From an uncultured Acidimicrobiales bacterium (GTDB taxonomy: Bacteria; Actinomycetota; Acidimicrobiia; Acidimicrobiales; SHLQ01): 35,086 bases of DNA. The notes beneath the pieces are model-generated. The model was given only the letters and a program-made list of their open reading frames with translations. It was not told where the DNA came from and made no database searches. The stretch lies in contig CALJDK010000123.1 in assembly GCA_938023735.1 (NCBI GenBank), positions 1-35,086 of the forward strand. The letters are read 5' to 3'. The position numbers were made by a program, and so were the translations under genes. Below, piece after piece: positions 7,577 through 15,933 of this stretch. How positions within the stretch are numbered: position 1 is the first letter of the stretch; the number at the start of each line of letters is the position of its first letter.

Positions 7577-8323
7577 GTGCCTGAACCCTCGACCACGCCG
7601 CCCGACGACCTGTCCTTCGAGAAGCGGTGGTTTCGCCACGGCATCCTTTCGGGTCTCCCGCTCGCTGCTCCCGGGCTGCCCTTCGGCTTCGTCGTCGGAT
7701 TCCTTGTCGACGAAACCGCAAGCATCAACAACCTTGCTGGCTGGGCATCGGGATTCATCGTGTTTGCCGGCTCATCGCAACTGGCAGCCGTCGAACTGCT
7801 CGCCGACGACGCGTCGGCACTGGTCGTGATCTTTACAGTCTTCCTCATCAACTCGCGCCACATTATGTACTCGGCGGCGATGAACCCCCGCCTCACCGGC
7901 GCGCCCACCTGGTTCCGGGTACTCGGCAGCTACCTCCTCATCGATCAGGCGTTCGCGTTGGCCGAAAACCAGCCCGAAGACATGGCGCTCCGAGATCGCA
8001 TTTGGAGCTTTCTCGGGACGGGGGCGACCTTCTGGGTCATCTGGATAGCCGCAGTCACGCTCGGAGTTGTGGTGGGCAACGTCATTCCTGAGGAATGGTC
8101 CCTCACCTTCAGCGTTCCGATCTTGTTTATGGGCCTCATGGTGCTCTCGATCAAGAATCAGCCTGGGGTGATCGCCGCAATCATCGGCGGCTGCGTGGCC
8201 TACGTGACTCGCGACTTTCCCCAGGGAACCGGACTTCTGTTGGCAATCGCGTGTGGCGTGACTGGCGGAACTTTGGCCGAAACAAGACTTGAGTCCGCTG
8301 AGGAAACGGCGGAGACCACATGA
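7577..8323 (+). CDS. azlC: AzlC-family branched-chain amino acid exporter subunit
   Basis: A 248-residue membrane protein of the AzlC (large LIV-E exporter subunit) family. Diagnostic segments are FRHGILSGLPLAAPGLPFGFVVG, the region containing FAGSSQLAAVELLADDA, and FLINSRHIMYSAAMNPRL. The GTG start at 7577 comes right after the EamA stop. The open frame upstream of this point overlaps EamA and is not coding. It partners with AzlD, whose start codon overlaps the AzlC stop as ATGA. In other bacteria AzlCD pairs export branched-chain amino acids or analogues; the actual substrate here is not determined. Confidence 0.92.
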   Translation: MPEPSTTPPDDLSFEKRWFRHGILSGLPLAAPGLPFGFVVGFLVDETASINNLAGWASGFIVFAGSSQLAAVELLADDASALVVIFTVFLINSRHIMYSAAMNPRLTGAPTWFRVLGSYLLIDQAFALAENQPEDMALRDRIWSFLGTGATFWVIWIAAVTLGVVVGNVIPEEWSLTFSVPILFMGLMVLSIKNQPGVIAAIIGGCVAYVTRDFPQGTGLLLAIACGVTGGTLAETRLESAEETAETT

Positions 8324-8637
8324 GGATCTGGCTCATCTTCATTGGGTGCGGGCTGGTGACCTACTTCAGTCGAGGAAGCTTCATTCTCTTCGGCGACCGG
8401 GTTAAACTGCCCGAGACTATCCAGCGTTCGCTCGCCTATGTCGCGCCGGCAACCTTCGCCGCCATCATGGTGCCTGCGGTGCTTGGCAATGAAGGTCTCG
8501 CCAGTCTTGTGCCTCCAACCCCAGAGGTAGGCGCCATCCTCATCGCCGCCCTGGCGGTATGGAAAACCCGCAACATGGCCATCGCCCTCGCAATAGGAAT
8601 GGTCTCCCTTTGGCTCCTTCAGTGGCTAGGCCTCTGA
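8320..8637 (+). CDS. azlD: AzlD-family small exporter subunit
   Basis: A 105-residue, almost entirely hydrophobic protein with the AzlD pattern: MRIWLIFIGCGLVTYFSRGSF at the N-terminus, IQRSLAYVAPATFAAIMVPAV in the middle, and a last helix ending LLQWLGL. Its ATG overlaps the AzlC TGA (ATGA), indicating translational coupling and a one-to-one complex. It ends the EamA-AzlC-AzlD operon. A GTGTC-T-GACAC palindrome lies 9 bp after the stop. Confidence 0.9.
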   Translation: MRIWLIFIGCGLVTYFSRGSFILFGDRVKLPETIQRSLAYVAPATFAAIMVPAVLGNEGLASLVPPTPEVGAILIAALAVWKTRNMAIALAIGMVSLWLLQWLGL

Positions 8638-8646
8638 GCGACACTC

Positions 8647-8657
8647 GTGTCTGACAC
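8647..8657. repeat. GTGTCTGACAC palindrome between convergent genes
   Basis: An 11-bp palindrome of the GGTGTCTGACACC family lies between the stop of azlD and the stop of the convergent cupin gene. Its position matches that of the larger palindrome at 30474-30508, also between convergent genes, so it may mark transcript ends. No poly-T tract is present. Confidence 0.55.
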
Positions 8658-8678
8658 CTCTATTCAACGTGGCTGTTG

Positions 8679-9143
8679 CTAGCGGCCCGCGAGGTAGACC
8701 TTGTGGTCGACGTAGGTGCCGTCGACATAGAAGCCCCAGCCTCGACCATGGGGTTTGCCGGCCCAGAACAGGGTCCACACCGGGTCGCCGTTGGTGAGTT
8801 CGACAATGCGATGCACGTCGGTTCCTGAAATGCGGTTGAGTTTGCCGGCCCGAAGCGTCCGAACCTCGGCGCCGTCGATACCTCGGTGTTCGATGTAGCC
8901 ACCCTTCAACAGCAGACTCACCGATCGCGAGAACGGGTGACTATGCGGATCGGGGTCGCCATCGGGCAGAAGGATCTGATGCAGAAACACCGAACCGAGC
9001 GGCGTATCGAATCGCCATCGCTTCAAATAGGTCTGATCAGGGTTCGACCAGTCAGGAATGAACTGCCGGCGGGCAAACGACCACCGAAACTCGCCATCGA
9101 TCTCGTTAGGTTTCCGCTTCCTCATCTCTTGGCTGGTCTTCAC
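8679..9143 (-). CDS. Cupin-like protein of unknown function
   Basis: A 154-residue protein with a probable single cupin barrel. The metal-binding style segment DPDPHSHPFSRSVSLLLKGG is followed by GYIEHRG and RAGKLNRISGTDVHRIVEL, in keeping with the two cupin motifs. I chose the GTG at 9143 because it forms a GTGA overlap with the upstream SnoaL gene's stop and has GGAAGG about 8 nt upstream. A GTG at 9158 and an internal ATG at 9125 are alternatives. It is translationally coupled to the SnoaL-like gene, which suggests a joint function. No substrate can be proposed. Confidence 0.75.
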   Translation of the reverse strand: MKTSQEMRKRKPNEIDGEFRWSFARRQFIPDWSNPDQTYLKRWRFDTPLGSVFLHQILLPDGDPDPHSHPFSRSVSLLLKGGYIEHRGIDGAEVRTLRAGKLNRISGTDVHRIVELTNGDPVWTLFWAGKPHGRGWGFYVDGTYVDHKVYLAGR

Positions 9144-9634
9144 CAAAACGCCTTCCACGTTTCCAGATCATGCGGGACGCTCCCCATACCGGTCTGGCTT
9201 TTTGGCCACTCGGCGGGCGGCAAACCCAGCGGACTCGCCGCTTGTTCGTACCCGGCAACCAAAAGATGCTTACGGTTGGCGGCAAAGTACCAGCGACCAT
9301 CGTGAAGCGCGTAGGTGTCGTGGTACTGGATGAGATGGGTAATCCAACGGTCCGAATCGGGGCCACCATCTTGAATCTCGCCCCGGCAGTACACGATGCC
9401 CGAAGCCGAATCGCCCGACGGGTCGATGTCAATCATGTGGGTCCCGATGTTCAGAAACGTCACGCCGATGGTTCGAAGACTCGAATCAAACAGCTCTCGC
9501 AATGCGTCGCGGCCCGACAACGTCGAGCTGATCCGCACATCGGGAACGTAGAGATCGACAAGGGCATCGATATCGCGCGCATCGAGCGCCACCGAGTAAC
9601 GCGCCACCAGTTGTCGGATCTGCTCGTAAGCCAT
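9140..9634 (-). CDS. SnoaL-like / NTF2-fold protein
   Basis: A 164-residue protein of the SnoaL-like (NTF2 fold) superfamily. The family pattern is seen in the N-terminal IRQLVARYSVALDARDIDALVDLYVPDV, the GRDALRELFD helix, the GTHMIDID strand and the C-terminal TYALHDGRWYFAANRKHL. Members are small pocket proteins acting as isomerases, hydratases or cyclases, or of unknown function. It starts at an ATG 9 bp downstream of the methyltransferase stop and overlaps the cupin start, so genes 11350 to 8679 form one minus-strand run. Confidence 0.85.
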   Translation of the reverse strand: MAYEQIRQLVARYSVALDARDIDALVDLYVPDVRISSTLSGRDALRELFDSSLRTIGVTFLNIGTHMIDIDPSGDSASGIVYCRGEIQDGGPDSDRWITHLIQYHDTYALHDGRWYFAANRKHLLVAGYEQAASPLGLPPAEWPKSQTGMGSVPHDLETWKAFW

Positions 9635-9643
9635 CGGGCCAGC

Positions 9644-10540
9644 CTAGAAGCTCTGCAATCGAGTACCGATTGCCACACCATTCACCACAAGCGCATCGGC
9701 GAAGTACTGCGCCACCCCACCGACACCTGCCGCGGAGAAACGACGCTCAGCCTTGCAGGCCACAAACCCTTCCGGACCATCGCCGTCAGGAACCTGCGTG
9801 CGCACCGAGACCGGGCCAATCGTTTCGACCCCAACAAAGGGTTCACCGACGCGGGCGGCAACGGCTGCCGTGTCGGCTCCCTTGCGGCAATACAGCGCCG
9901 CCGAGAGTTCGGCCGCGACGTCGACGGCAAGCTCGGGCGCAATCCAGAAGTCGAGTCCGTCGTCGAGCCGACGGCGTTCGATATGGACCACCTTGTGACC
10001 CGACGCCGCGAAGCGCGGCACAAAACCCGAGTGCTGCACTGCTGGTAGGGGCAAAGCATCGAGCAGCGACGCCGCCGATGCCAGGGAGATGCGGTAATTA
10101 GAATTGACGACCTGAAATACCCCGCCGGGTGCAAGATTCTCGACCAACTGTCCAACCAACCCATCCCACTGCGCGAACGGCAGCTCATCGAGCACCTTCG
10201 CGGCAAGACCTTCGGGGTGTCGACAGAAAACCGAATTGGCCAAGATCGCGTCGAACGGACCGAATTCGGCGACCTGCTCCCACTTCGAGTGCGCAACAGT
10301 GACATTGGCAAACGGTTCGAGCAGTACCGACGCTGCTGCCAGAGCTTCGGCATTGATGTCGACCGCCAAGATCTTGGCGTCGGGCAGCGCCGTCGCAAAC
10401 GGCAACACCTCGTCGCCGATCGAACAACCAAAAACTAAGATCGTTGGCGACTCGTGCACCGAAAGCGCTCGCAGAGTTGCGCGGGCTTCGGCCTGGTAGC
10501 GAAACGACTCGGTGTGGGTGTGACGTTGAAGATGCTCCAC
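9644..10540 (-). CDS. SAM-dependent methyltransferase-like protein
   Basis: A 298-residue protein with a class I methyltransferase core. The SAM motif I is LVFGCSIGDEVLPFA, followed by ILAVDINAEALAAA (acidic residue binding the ribose) and FDAILANSVFCRHP. The gapped spacing and YQAEARATLRAL lead-in resemble CheR-type folds, but the protein is shorter on its N-terminal side than chemotaxis CheR. The C-terminal 120 residues have no recognised domain. Start is GTG at 10540, 9 bp after the sulfotransferase stop, so both are co-transcribed. The target is unknown. Confidence 0.8.
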   Translation of the reverse strand: MEHLQRHTHTESFRYQAEARATLRALSVHESPTILVFGCSIGDEVLPFATALPDAKILAVDINAEALAAASVLLEPFANVTVAHSKWEQVAEFGPFDAILANSVFCRHPEGLAAKVLDELPFAQWDGLVGQLVENLAPGGVFQVVNSNYRISLASAASLLDALPLPAVQHSGFVPRFAASGHKVVHIERRRLDDGLDFWIAPELAVDVAAELSAALYCRKGADTAAVAARVGEPFVGVETIGPVSVRTQVPDGDGPEGFVACKAERRFSAAGVGGVAQYFADALVVNGVAIGTRLQSF

Positions 10541-10549
10541 AGGCCGAAC

Positions 10550-11350
10550 CTAGTTGGGAAGCAACGCCGCCACCGGCGCACCTGCGGCAACGAACCGCTG
10601 AAGGACATCGACAACCCGGTCGGCGAAGTCGGGTTCGGCCGTTGTGGCCGCCTCGGTCTTGGGTTGCACTTTGGTGTTGTGTCGTTCACCAATAATCGAT
10701 GACGTCTCGGCTGTTGGCGAAAGACCCAGCGTGCCAAGCATCGACAGCACGTCGGGTTCGGCCTGCAATTGCTCGAGCCACACGTCGTGCACCAAAACCT
10801 CGGGGTTCTCCGAACGAAACCGAGCGGCCTGCAGTTCGGTTTCGACCAAGTACCCGACAATCATTTCGGTGGGGTTCGCCGCGTCGACCCGACAATACGT
10901 GGCCGCAAGCGACGTGGGTGCGAGTGGGTCGAACATCCAAGGCCGCGACACCACGTTGCGTTCGGTGTAACAGCCGAGCTCCCGGAAACTCTTCGCCACC
11001 GCAATCGTGTCGCGTCGAAGATGGAGCACCCGAAGTCGCGACGGTTCGAACGCTTCGACGATCACATCCGCGAAAGTCTTGATGAACATGTTCGACGTGT
11101 CGGCATACGCAACGGCGTCGGGGGCCATTGCAAGGGCTGAGGCGACCGCTTCCGCCTTTACCCGACGCGAGGCAATACTCGCCGAACGCTCCTGTTGCTC
11201 GACAGCAAAGAGGTGCTCGCCGGTCATGGTTGGTAGATGTTCATGCTCGCCCACGACGCCCTCGGCCGAAACGAGGAGGTGTTGCAGGTACGCCGACCCC
11301 GACCGGCCCGGGTTCATCGCAAAGATCAACAGCGGCGAAGGTCCTGACAC
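10550..11350 (-). CDS. Sulfotransferase-family protein
   Basis: A 266-residue P-loop protein. The N-terminal FAMNPGRSGSAYLQHLL is a good 5'-phosphosulfate-binding loop of PAPS-dependent sulfotransferases. A later segment, SRLRVLHLRRDTIAVAKSF, fits the 3'-phosphate-binding region. The acceptor is unknown; small metabolites or lipids are possible. Start is GTG at 11350, and this codon lies inside a CTGGTGTCAGGACC sequence resembling the dispersed repeat core. It heads the minus-strand group that continues with the methyltransferase, SnoaL-like and cupin genes, and is divergent from the deacylase gene 91 bp away. Confidence 0.8.
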   Translation of the reverse strand: MSGPSPLLIFAMNPGRSGSAYLQHLLVSAEGVVGEHEHLPTMTGEHLFAVEQQERSASIASRRVKAEAVASALAMAPDAVAYADTSNMFIKTFADVIVEAFEPSRLRVLHLRRDTIAVAKSFRELGCYTERNVVSRPWMFDPLAPTSLAATYCRVDAANPTEMIVGYLVETELQAARFRSENPEVLVHDVWLEQLQAEPDVLSMLGTLGLSPTAETSSIIGERHNTKVQPKTEAATTAEPDFADRVVDVLQRFVAAGAPVAALLPN

Positions 11351-11441
11351 CAGCTCAGCGTAGGCCCACCATGGTCGGGGCCCTCCATACCAAGATGCGT
11401 TTCGCTAGGAGGAGCGAGGGGCTTGTGGGTACGCTCCCCGT

Positions 11442-13217
11442 ATGAGCGACTTCGACACAGTGATCTCGGGCGGAACAATTGTTGACGGAACGGGCAGCGA
11501 TGCCTTTCCCGGCGACATTGGGATCACCGACGGAAAGATTGCCGCGGTCGGGGGGACGCTCAAGGGCAAGCGCACCGTCGATGCCGATGGCGCGCTCGTC
11601 ACACCCGGCTGGGTCGATGTACACACCCATTTCGACGGCCAGGCCGCATGGGACGACAAGCTCGATCCGTCGTTCAGCAACGGGGTCACCACCCTGGTCA
11701 TGGGCAACTGCGGCGTCGGGTTTGCACCATGCCCTCCCGGCGAGCAACAAACACTTATCGAGCTGATGGAAGGCGTCGAGGACATACCAGGTAGCGCCCT
11801 TCACGAAGGTGTGCCGTGGGGAGCCTGGGAGAGTTTCCCCGAGTACCTCGACTTTCTCGAAAGCCGAAACTACGCCCTCGATATCGGCGCCCAGCTGGCC
11901 CACGGCGCCCTGCGATTCGCAGTCATGCGCGACCGGGGCGTCAACAACGAAGATGCCACCGCTGACGACATCGCCGAAATGCGCAAGCTCACCGCCGAAG
12001 CGGTCGCCGCCGGAGCTGTTGGCGTGTCGACATCTCGCACCATCTTCCACCGGTCCCTCAACGGCGACCCAGTGCCCGGCACCTACGCAACCGCCGACGA
12101 GCTGCGCGAGATCGCGCTGGGTATCGCCGATGGCGGCGGTGCGGTTCTCGAAGCCATCACGTCGTCGTCGATCGGCGACATGGAAAGTCTTGGCGGCGAA
12201 CGCTTCCGCCAGGAAGACGAACTGGCCATGCTGGCCGAATTGGCCGACTTGAGCGGCCAGAACATCACCTTTACGACGGTACAAAATCCCGACCGGCCCA
12301 CCGACTGGCGGGCGGTGCTCGACTTCGCGGCTGCACACAACGAACGGCCCAACGCTGCGGAACGCGGCATGTTGTTTCCGCAGGTCGCCTCGCGTCCAAT
12401 CGGTCTGCTCACCGGTCTGGCTGGCTATCACGGCTTCATGCGCCGCCGCAGCTTCCTCGAGATCGCTCACCTGCCAACTGCCGAACTCGCCGCCGCCATG
12501 CGCGATCCCGAACGTAAAGCCCGCATCCTCGCCGACGACGATGTTGCACCCGATAACCCGGGTTCCATGGAGTCGCTCTACGAGGGTCTCCTGCGCAGCA
12601 TCCCCATTCAGTTCGCACTGCCCAAAGGAGCGGTCGACTACGAACCCGGCCCCGACTCGATGATGATGTCCATCGCCAAAGCAAAGGGTGTCGAGCCTGC
12701 CGAAGCGATGTATGACTTCCTTTGCGAAGGCGACGGATCCAACCTTGCTGCACTGCTTGGCGCCGGGTACGTCGACGGCAACCTCGACGCCATCCGCGAG
12801 ATGCTCACCAACCAGCACACCATCACCGGGCTCGCCGACGCGGGCGCCCATGTGAAGCTGATCTGCGACGGCACCATGCCCACCACGCAGCTCACGCACT
12901 GGACCCGCGATCGCACTCGGGGCGAGAAGATCCCCGTGGAGTTTCTGGTGGCCAAACAAACCAGCCGCAACGCCGAGCTCTTTGGGTTCACCGATCGCGG
13001 GTCGATCACGCCTGGGCTTCGCGCCGACATCAACATCATCGACATGGACAACCTCGAGGTTCATGCGCCTCGGGCTCACGACGACCTACCGGCAGGCGGC
13101 CGTCGACTACTCCAGCCGGTGCAGGGCTACGTGGCCACGTTCGTCAACGGTGTCCAAACTCGGGGCGACGACGCCGACCTAGGCGAGCGCCCTGGCCGCC
13201 TAGTGCGCAATCGATAA
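11442..13217 (+). CDS. N-acyl-D-amino-acid deacylase / D-aminoacylase-family amidohydrolase
   Basis: A 591-residue amidohydrolase of the D-aminoacylase group. The N-terminal small beta domain ([16 protein letters not shown]) leads into the metal site [10 protein letters not shown], with H61-x-H63. [18 protein letters not shown], characteristic of the D-aminoacylase family, follows. The C-terminal part includes a [15 protein letters not shown] segment and ends with the usual GRLVRN of the family. It would hydrolyse an N-acyl (or N-carbamoyl-like) D-amino acid or related amide in the cytoplasm. It opens a plus-strand run followed 56 bp later by the UGA-containing peroxiredoxin-like gene. Family assignment is firm, substrate open. 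Confidence 0.9.
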   Translation: MSDFDTVISGGTIVDGTGSDAFPGDIGITDGKIAAVGGTLKGKRTVDADGALVTPGWVDVHTHFDGQAAWDDKLDPSFSNGVTTLVMGNCGVGFAPCPPGEQQTLIELMEGVEDIPGSALHEGVPWGAWESFPEYLDFLESRNYALDIGAQLAHGALRFAVMRDRGVNNEDATADDIAEMRKLTAEAVAAGAVGVSTSRTIFHRSLNGDPVPGTYATADELREIALGIADGGGAVLEAITSSSIGDMESLGGERFRQEDELAMLAELADLSGQNITFTTVQNPDRPTDWRAVLDFAAAHNERPNAAERGMLFPQVASRPIGLLTGLAGYHGFMRRRSFLEIAHLPTAELAAAMRDPERKARILADDDVAPDNPGSMESLYEGLLRSIPIQFALPKGAVDYEPGPDSMMMSIAKAKGVEPAEAMYDFLCEGDGSNLAALLGAGYVDGNLDAIREMLTNQHTITGLADAGAHVKLICDGTMPTTQLTHWTRDRTRGEKIPVEFLVAKQTSRNAELFGFTDRGSITPGLRADINIIDMDNLEVHAPRAHDDLPAGGRRLLQPVQGYVATFVNGVQTRGDDADLGERPGRLVRNR

Positions 13218-13273
13218 CCCGCTTCGCCGCACCCGTGGTTGCGTCGACCAATTACAGCTGGCAGAGTCGCCAA

Positions 13274-13768
13274 ATGGCTCTTCAAAGCGGTGATGCACTC
13301 CCAGAGATTCACGCCACCAACCTCGATGGTGAAGCGGTTTCGCTTCCCGCCGCAGCGGCTGGCGGCTGGTCGGTCGTTCTCTTCTATCGGGGCCACTGGT
13401 GACCGTACTGCCGTCAACAGTTGGTTGACTTCGACACCAATATCCTGCTGCTCCGTGATGCCGGCATCTCGGTATTCTCGCTCTCGGTCGACGATGCCGA
13501 GGAGACCCAGAAGCTTCACGACGGACTCCGTATCAGCCACATCACGATGCTGCACAGCGTCGACGCCCATGCGGTGGCCGACTCCACCGGCGCAATGCTG
13601 CAAGACGGCGACCGTACGTTCCTTCACGCCACGGGCTTCCTTCTCGACCCGCAAGGCGTCATCAGCAATGCGGTGTACTCGAGCGGACCGATCGGGCGCT
13701 TCACCGCCAACGACATCCTCAAGAAGGTTGCGTGGGAGAAGCTGATGCTCGAACGAGCGAAGAGCTAG
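13274..13768 (+). CDS. Peroxiredoxin-like (AhpC/TSA) candidate selenoprotein with in-frame UGA at the catalytic Cys position
   Basis: A 164-codon thioredoxin-fold gene from ATG 13274 to TAG 13768, read through TGA at 13400-13402. Before the TGA: MALQSGDALPEIHATNLDGE, then SVVLFYRGHW. After it, in the same frame: PYCRQQLVDF, then LRDAGISVFSLSVDDAEETQ, then FLLDPQGVISNAVYSSGPIGR. Known relatives have RGHWCPYCRQQL, with the first Cys as the peroxidatic residue. Here codon 43 is TGA and codon 46 is TGC, giving U-x-x-C if UGA encodes selenocysteine. A stem-loop suited to a bacterial SECIS starts 10 nt after the UGA. Length and codon choice on both sides are normal, with no frameshift. The alternative is a nonsense mutation of TGC or TGT. 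No sel genes are in the window. A conventional caller would report two fragments (stop at 13402; start at 13421). Confidence 0.8.
13413..13429 (+). promoter_or_regulatory. Candidate bacterial SECIS stem-loop
   Basis: GTCAAC-AGTTG-GTTGAC forms a perfect 6-bp stem with a 5-nt loop, all inside the coding sequence downstream of the UGA at 13400-13402. The stem starts 10 nt and the loop 16 nt after the UGA. A G is the second base of the loop. From what I recall of bacterial SECIS models, an apical loop 16-37 nt from the UGA with a G in its first two positions is expected, so the element fits at the lower limit of spacing. SelB binding is an inference. Confidence 0.55.
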
Positions 13769-13773
13769 CGCCA

Positions 13774-15006
13774 GTGTCGCTCGACCTCGATTTCGTCCGG
13801 GCCCAGTTTCCGGCTTTCGACAACGCATCACCGGCGTTCTTTGAGAATGCCGGAGGGTCATTTGCATGCCGGCAAACCGTCGAGGCGCTCACGAACTACT
13901 ACACCCACACCAAAGTGCAGCCCTACGCCGCGTATGCCGAGTCGGCAACTGCTGGCGGGCAGATGGACTCGTCGCGACAGCGATGGGCCGAAGCCTTGGG
14001 CGTCGCCACCAGCGAGGTCAACTTTGGGCCCTCCACCTCGCAGAACACCTACGTGCTCGCCAACGCGTTTGGGCAGATCCTTGGCCCGGGCGACGAGGTC
14101 ATCGTCACCAACCAGGACCACGAGGCCAACACCGGAGCGTTCCGGCGCATGGCCGAGCGGGTCGGCGCCACCCTGCACGAGTGGCGCATCGACTCCACTA
14201 CCGGCATTCTCGACCCCGCTGGTCTCGAAGCGCTGCTGAGCGACAACACCAAGCTGCTGGCGTTTCCGCACTGCTCCAATGTGGTTGGGCAGGAAAACGA
14301 CGTTGCCGCCATCACCGCTCTCGCGCACTCAGCTGGTGCCCGGGTGATCTGCGACGGCGTGTCGTTTGCTCCGCATGGCCTTGCCGACATCGGTGCGCTC
14401 GGACCCGACATCTATCTGTTCAGCCTGTACAAGGTGTACTCGGTACATCAGGGATTGATGGTGGCCCAGAACGGCATTGTCGACGAGCTTCCAAGCCAGG
14501 CCCACTACTTCAACGAGAGCTACCCCGAGAAGCGATTGACCCCGGCCGGACCCGATCACGCCCAGGAAGCCAGCGCTGGAGCGGTGCTCGATTACATCGA
14601 AGCAACTCACGCCCACCATGGTGGCACCGGTTCGCTTCGGGATGCCGCGGAGGCGGTGTCGATGCTTTGGCAGGATCACGAAACCTCACTGCTGAAGCCG
14701 CTACTCGAATCGCTGGCAGCGAACACCAAGGTCCGATTGCTCGGCCCCGACTCGGTCGACACCAACAGCCAGCACCGGTGTCCAACCGTGGCGTTCGTTC
14801 CGCTCGACCAACATCCTCAGGCCGTCGCGCAAGGGCTGGTCGACCGGGGCATCATGACCGCGCACGGCACCTACTACGCCAACCGAGTGCTCGAAGGTCT
14901 CGATGTCGATCCCGACCGCGGCGTCGTGCGGGTCAGCTTCGTGCACTACACCTCGATCGACGACATCACGAAGCTGATCGCGGCGCTCGACGATGTGCTG
15001 GGCTGA
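13774..15006 (+). CDS. Class V aminotransferase, cysteine desulfurase-like
   Basis: A 410-residue PLP enzyme of the class V (NifS/CsdA-like) fold. The N-terminus DLDFVRAQFPAF, FFENAGGSF and the central ICDGVSFAPHGLADIGALG (PLP-binding Asp) are typical. The likely Schiff-base lysine is K220 in FSLYKVYSVHQG. The C-terminal segment reads GIMTAHGTYYAN where true cysteine desulfurases of the SufS type carry the catalytic Cys (around GHHCA), so this is more like the desulfurase-like subfamily without that Cys. GTG at 13774 lies 5 bp after the preceding stop; a longer frame would overlap that gene. The adjacency to a candidate selenoprotein makes a sulfur or selenium role tempting but unproven. Confidence 0.85.
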   Translation: MSLDLDFVRAQFPAFDNASPAFFENAGGSFACRQTVEALTNYYTHTKVQPYAAYAESATAGGQMDSSRQRWAEALGVATSEVNFGPSTSQNTYVLANAFGQILGPGDEVIVTNQDHEANTGAFRRMAERVGATLHEWRIDSTTGILDPAGLEALLSDNTKLLAFPHCSNVVGQENDVAAITALAHSAGARVICDGVSFAPHGLADIGALGPDIYLFSLYKVYSVHQGLMVAQNGIVDELPSQAHYFNESYPEKRLTPAGPDHAQEASAGAVLDYIEATHAHHGGTGSLRDAAEAVSMLWQDHETSLLKPLLESLAANTKVRLLGPDSVDTNSQHRCPTVAFVPLDQHPQAVAQGLVDRGIMTAHGTYYANRVLEGLDVDPDRGVVRVSFVHYTSIDDITKLIAALDDVLG

Positions 15007-15024
15007 ACCAATGGTCGCCCGCTG

Positions 15025-15915
15025 GTGAGCACCGTCGGCAACTCCTCGACTATCGATTGGCGAGCCATCGACGATCTACGGCCGCTAGCAGCGGCCACCA
15101 CTCGCGCCCGTTACTCCCCCAGCGCGGCCGAGGTCGACGCCTTCCAAACCGACGGCGTCGTGCATCTTCCGGCAGCGTTCGTCGACTGGGTTGAACCACT
15201 TCGCGCTGGTCTCGAACGCAACCTTACGAACCCCGACCAATTCGCCTTCCCCTGCGATAGCACCACGGCCGACGAACCGGGACGGTTCTTCGACAGCTAC
15301 TGCAACTGGCAGCTGATTCCCGAATACCTCACCTTTGTGCTCAGCTCGGCGGCGGCATCGATGGCTGCCGCCTTCATGCAATCAACCACCGCCCAGCTCT
15401 TCCACGAGCACTCGTTCAGCAAAGAACCAGGAACGGCGAAAGCCACACCGTGGCATCACGACCTTCCTTACTATTGCGTCGACGGTCAGCAAACCGCCAG
15501 CATCTACGTGGCCCTCGACGACATCAGCGCGGACACTGCGGTGCAGTTTCTTCGCGGCTCGCACCGCACCGGCGAGCTCTTCAAGCCACGCACCTTTTCC
15601 GACGGCACCGAGTACGAAACCGGCGACGAGTCGATGGTGAGCGCCCCCGCCTCGACTCCCGACACCGACGCCGTGTTCACCACTGCTCTCGCGGCAGGCG
15701 ACGCACTGGTCTTTGATTTCCGCACCCTTCACGGCAGCACCGACCAGCCGCTCACCGCCCGGCGACGTGCGTTCTCGACCAGGTGGCTTGGCGACGACGT
15801 TCGCTACGTGGATCGGCCTGGCGAAACATCGCCACCACTCGAAGGTCTGGGCCTCAAGCCCGGCGACCCGATGCGTGACGACTGGTTTCCCACGCTCTGG
15901 CCAAACTCTCGGTAG
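15025..15915 (+). CDS. Phytanoyl-CoA dioxygenase (PhyH)-family oxygenase 1
   Basis: A 296-residue Fe(II)/2-oxoglutarate-dependent oxygenase of the PhyH family. The metal triad is visible as H144-x-D146 in WHHDLPYY and the distal H236 in FRTLHGST. The following RRRAFSTRW supplies the 2-oxoglutarate-binding Arg. AVQFLRGSHRTG is the usual loop between the two. The start is GTG at 15025, 18 bp after the aminotransferase stop, so it is probably in the same operon. Bacterial PhyH proteins hydroxylate diverse small molecules. It is not a close paralogue of the second PhyH gene that follows. Confidence 0.88.
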   Translation: MSTVGNSSTIDWRAIDDLRPLAAATTRARYSPSAAEVDAFQTDGVVHLPAAFVDWVEPLRAGLERNLTNPDQFAFPCDSTTADEPGRFFDSYCNWQLIPEYLTFVLSSAAASMAAAFMQSTTAQLFHEHSFSKEPGTAKATPWHHDLPYYCVDGQQTASIYVALDDISADTAVQFLRGSHRTGELFKPRTFSDGTEYETGDESMVSAPASTPDTDAVFTTALAAGDALVFDFRTLHGSTDQPLTARRRAFSTRWLGDDVRYVDRPGETSPPLEGLGLKPGDPMRDDWFPTLWPNSR

Positions 15916-15933
15916 AGCCGTAGGTTTCCCAGT

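Noticed and set aside
11355..13079. 574-codon minus-strand open frame opposite the deacylase
   Set aside because: It is antisense to conserved amidohydrolase motifs. Long antisense frames are common at this GC content.
12722..13402. Open frame of 226 codons ending at the UGA
   Set aside because: Most of it is the Arg-rich shadow of the deacylase gene; only the part from 13274 belongs to a real gene.
13421..13768. Separate 115-residue protein starting at 13421
   Set aside because: The TTG start lies after the conserved PYCRQQL segment and would drop the first strand and active site of the thioredoxin fold. It is the 3' part of the UGA-containing gene.
13866..15194. 442-codon open frame in another frame of the aminotransferase
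   Set aside because: It is Arg/His/Pro-rich with no domain; the overlapping frame has all class V motifs.
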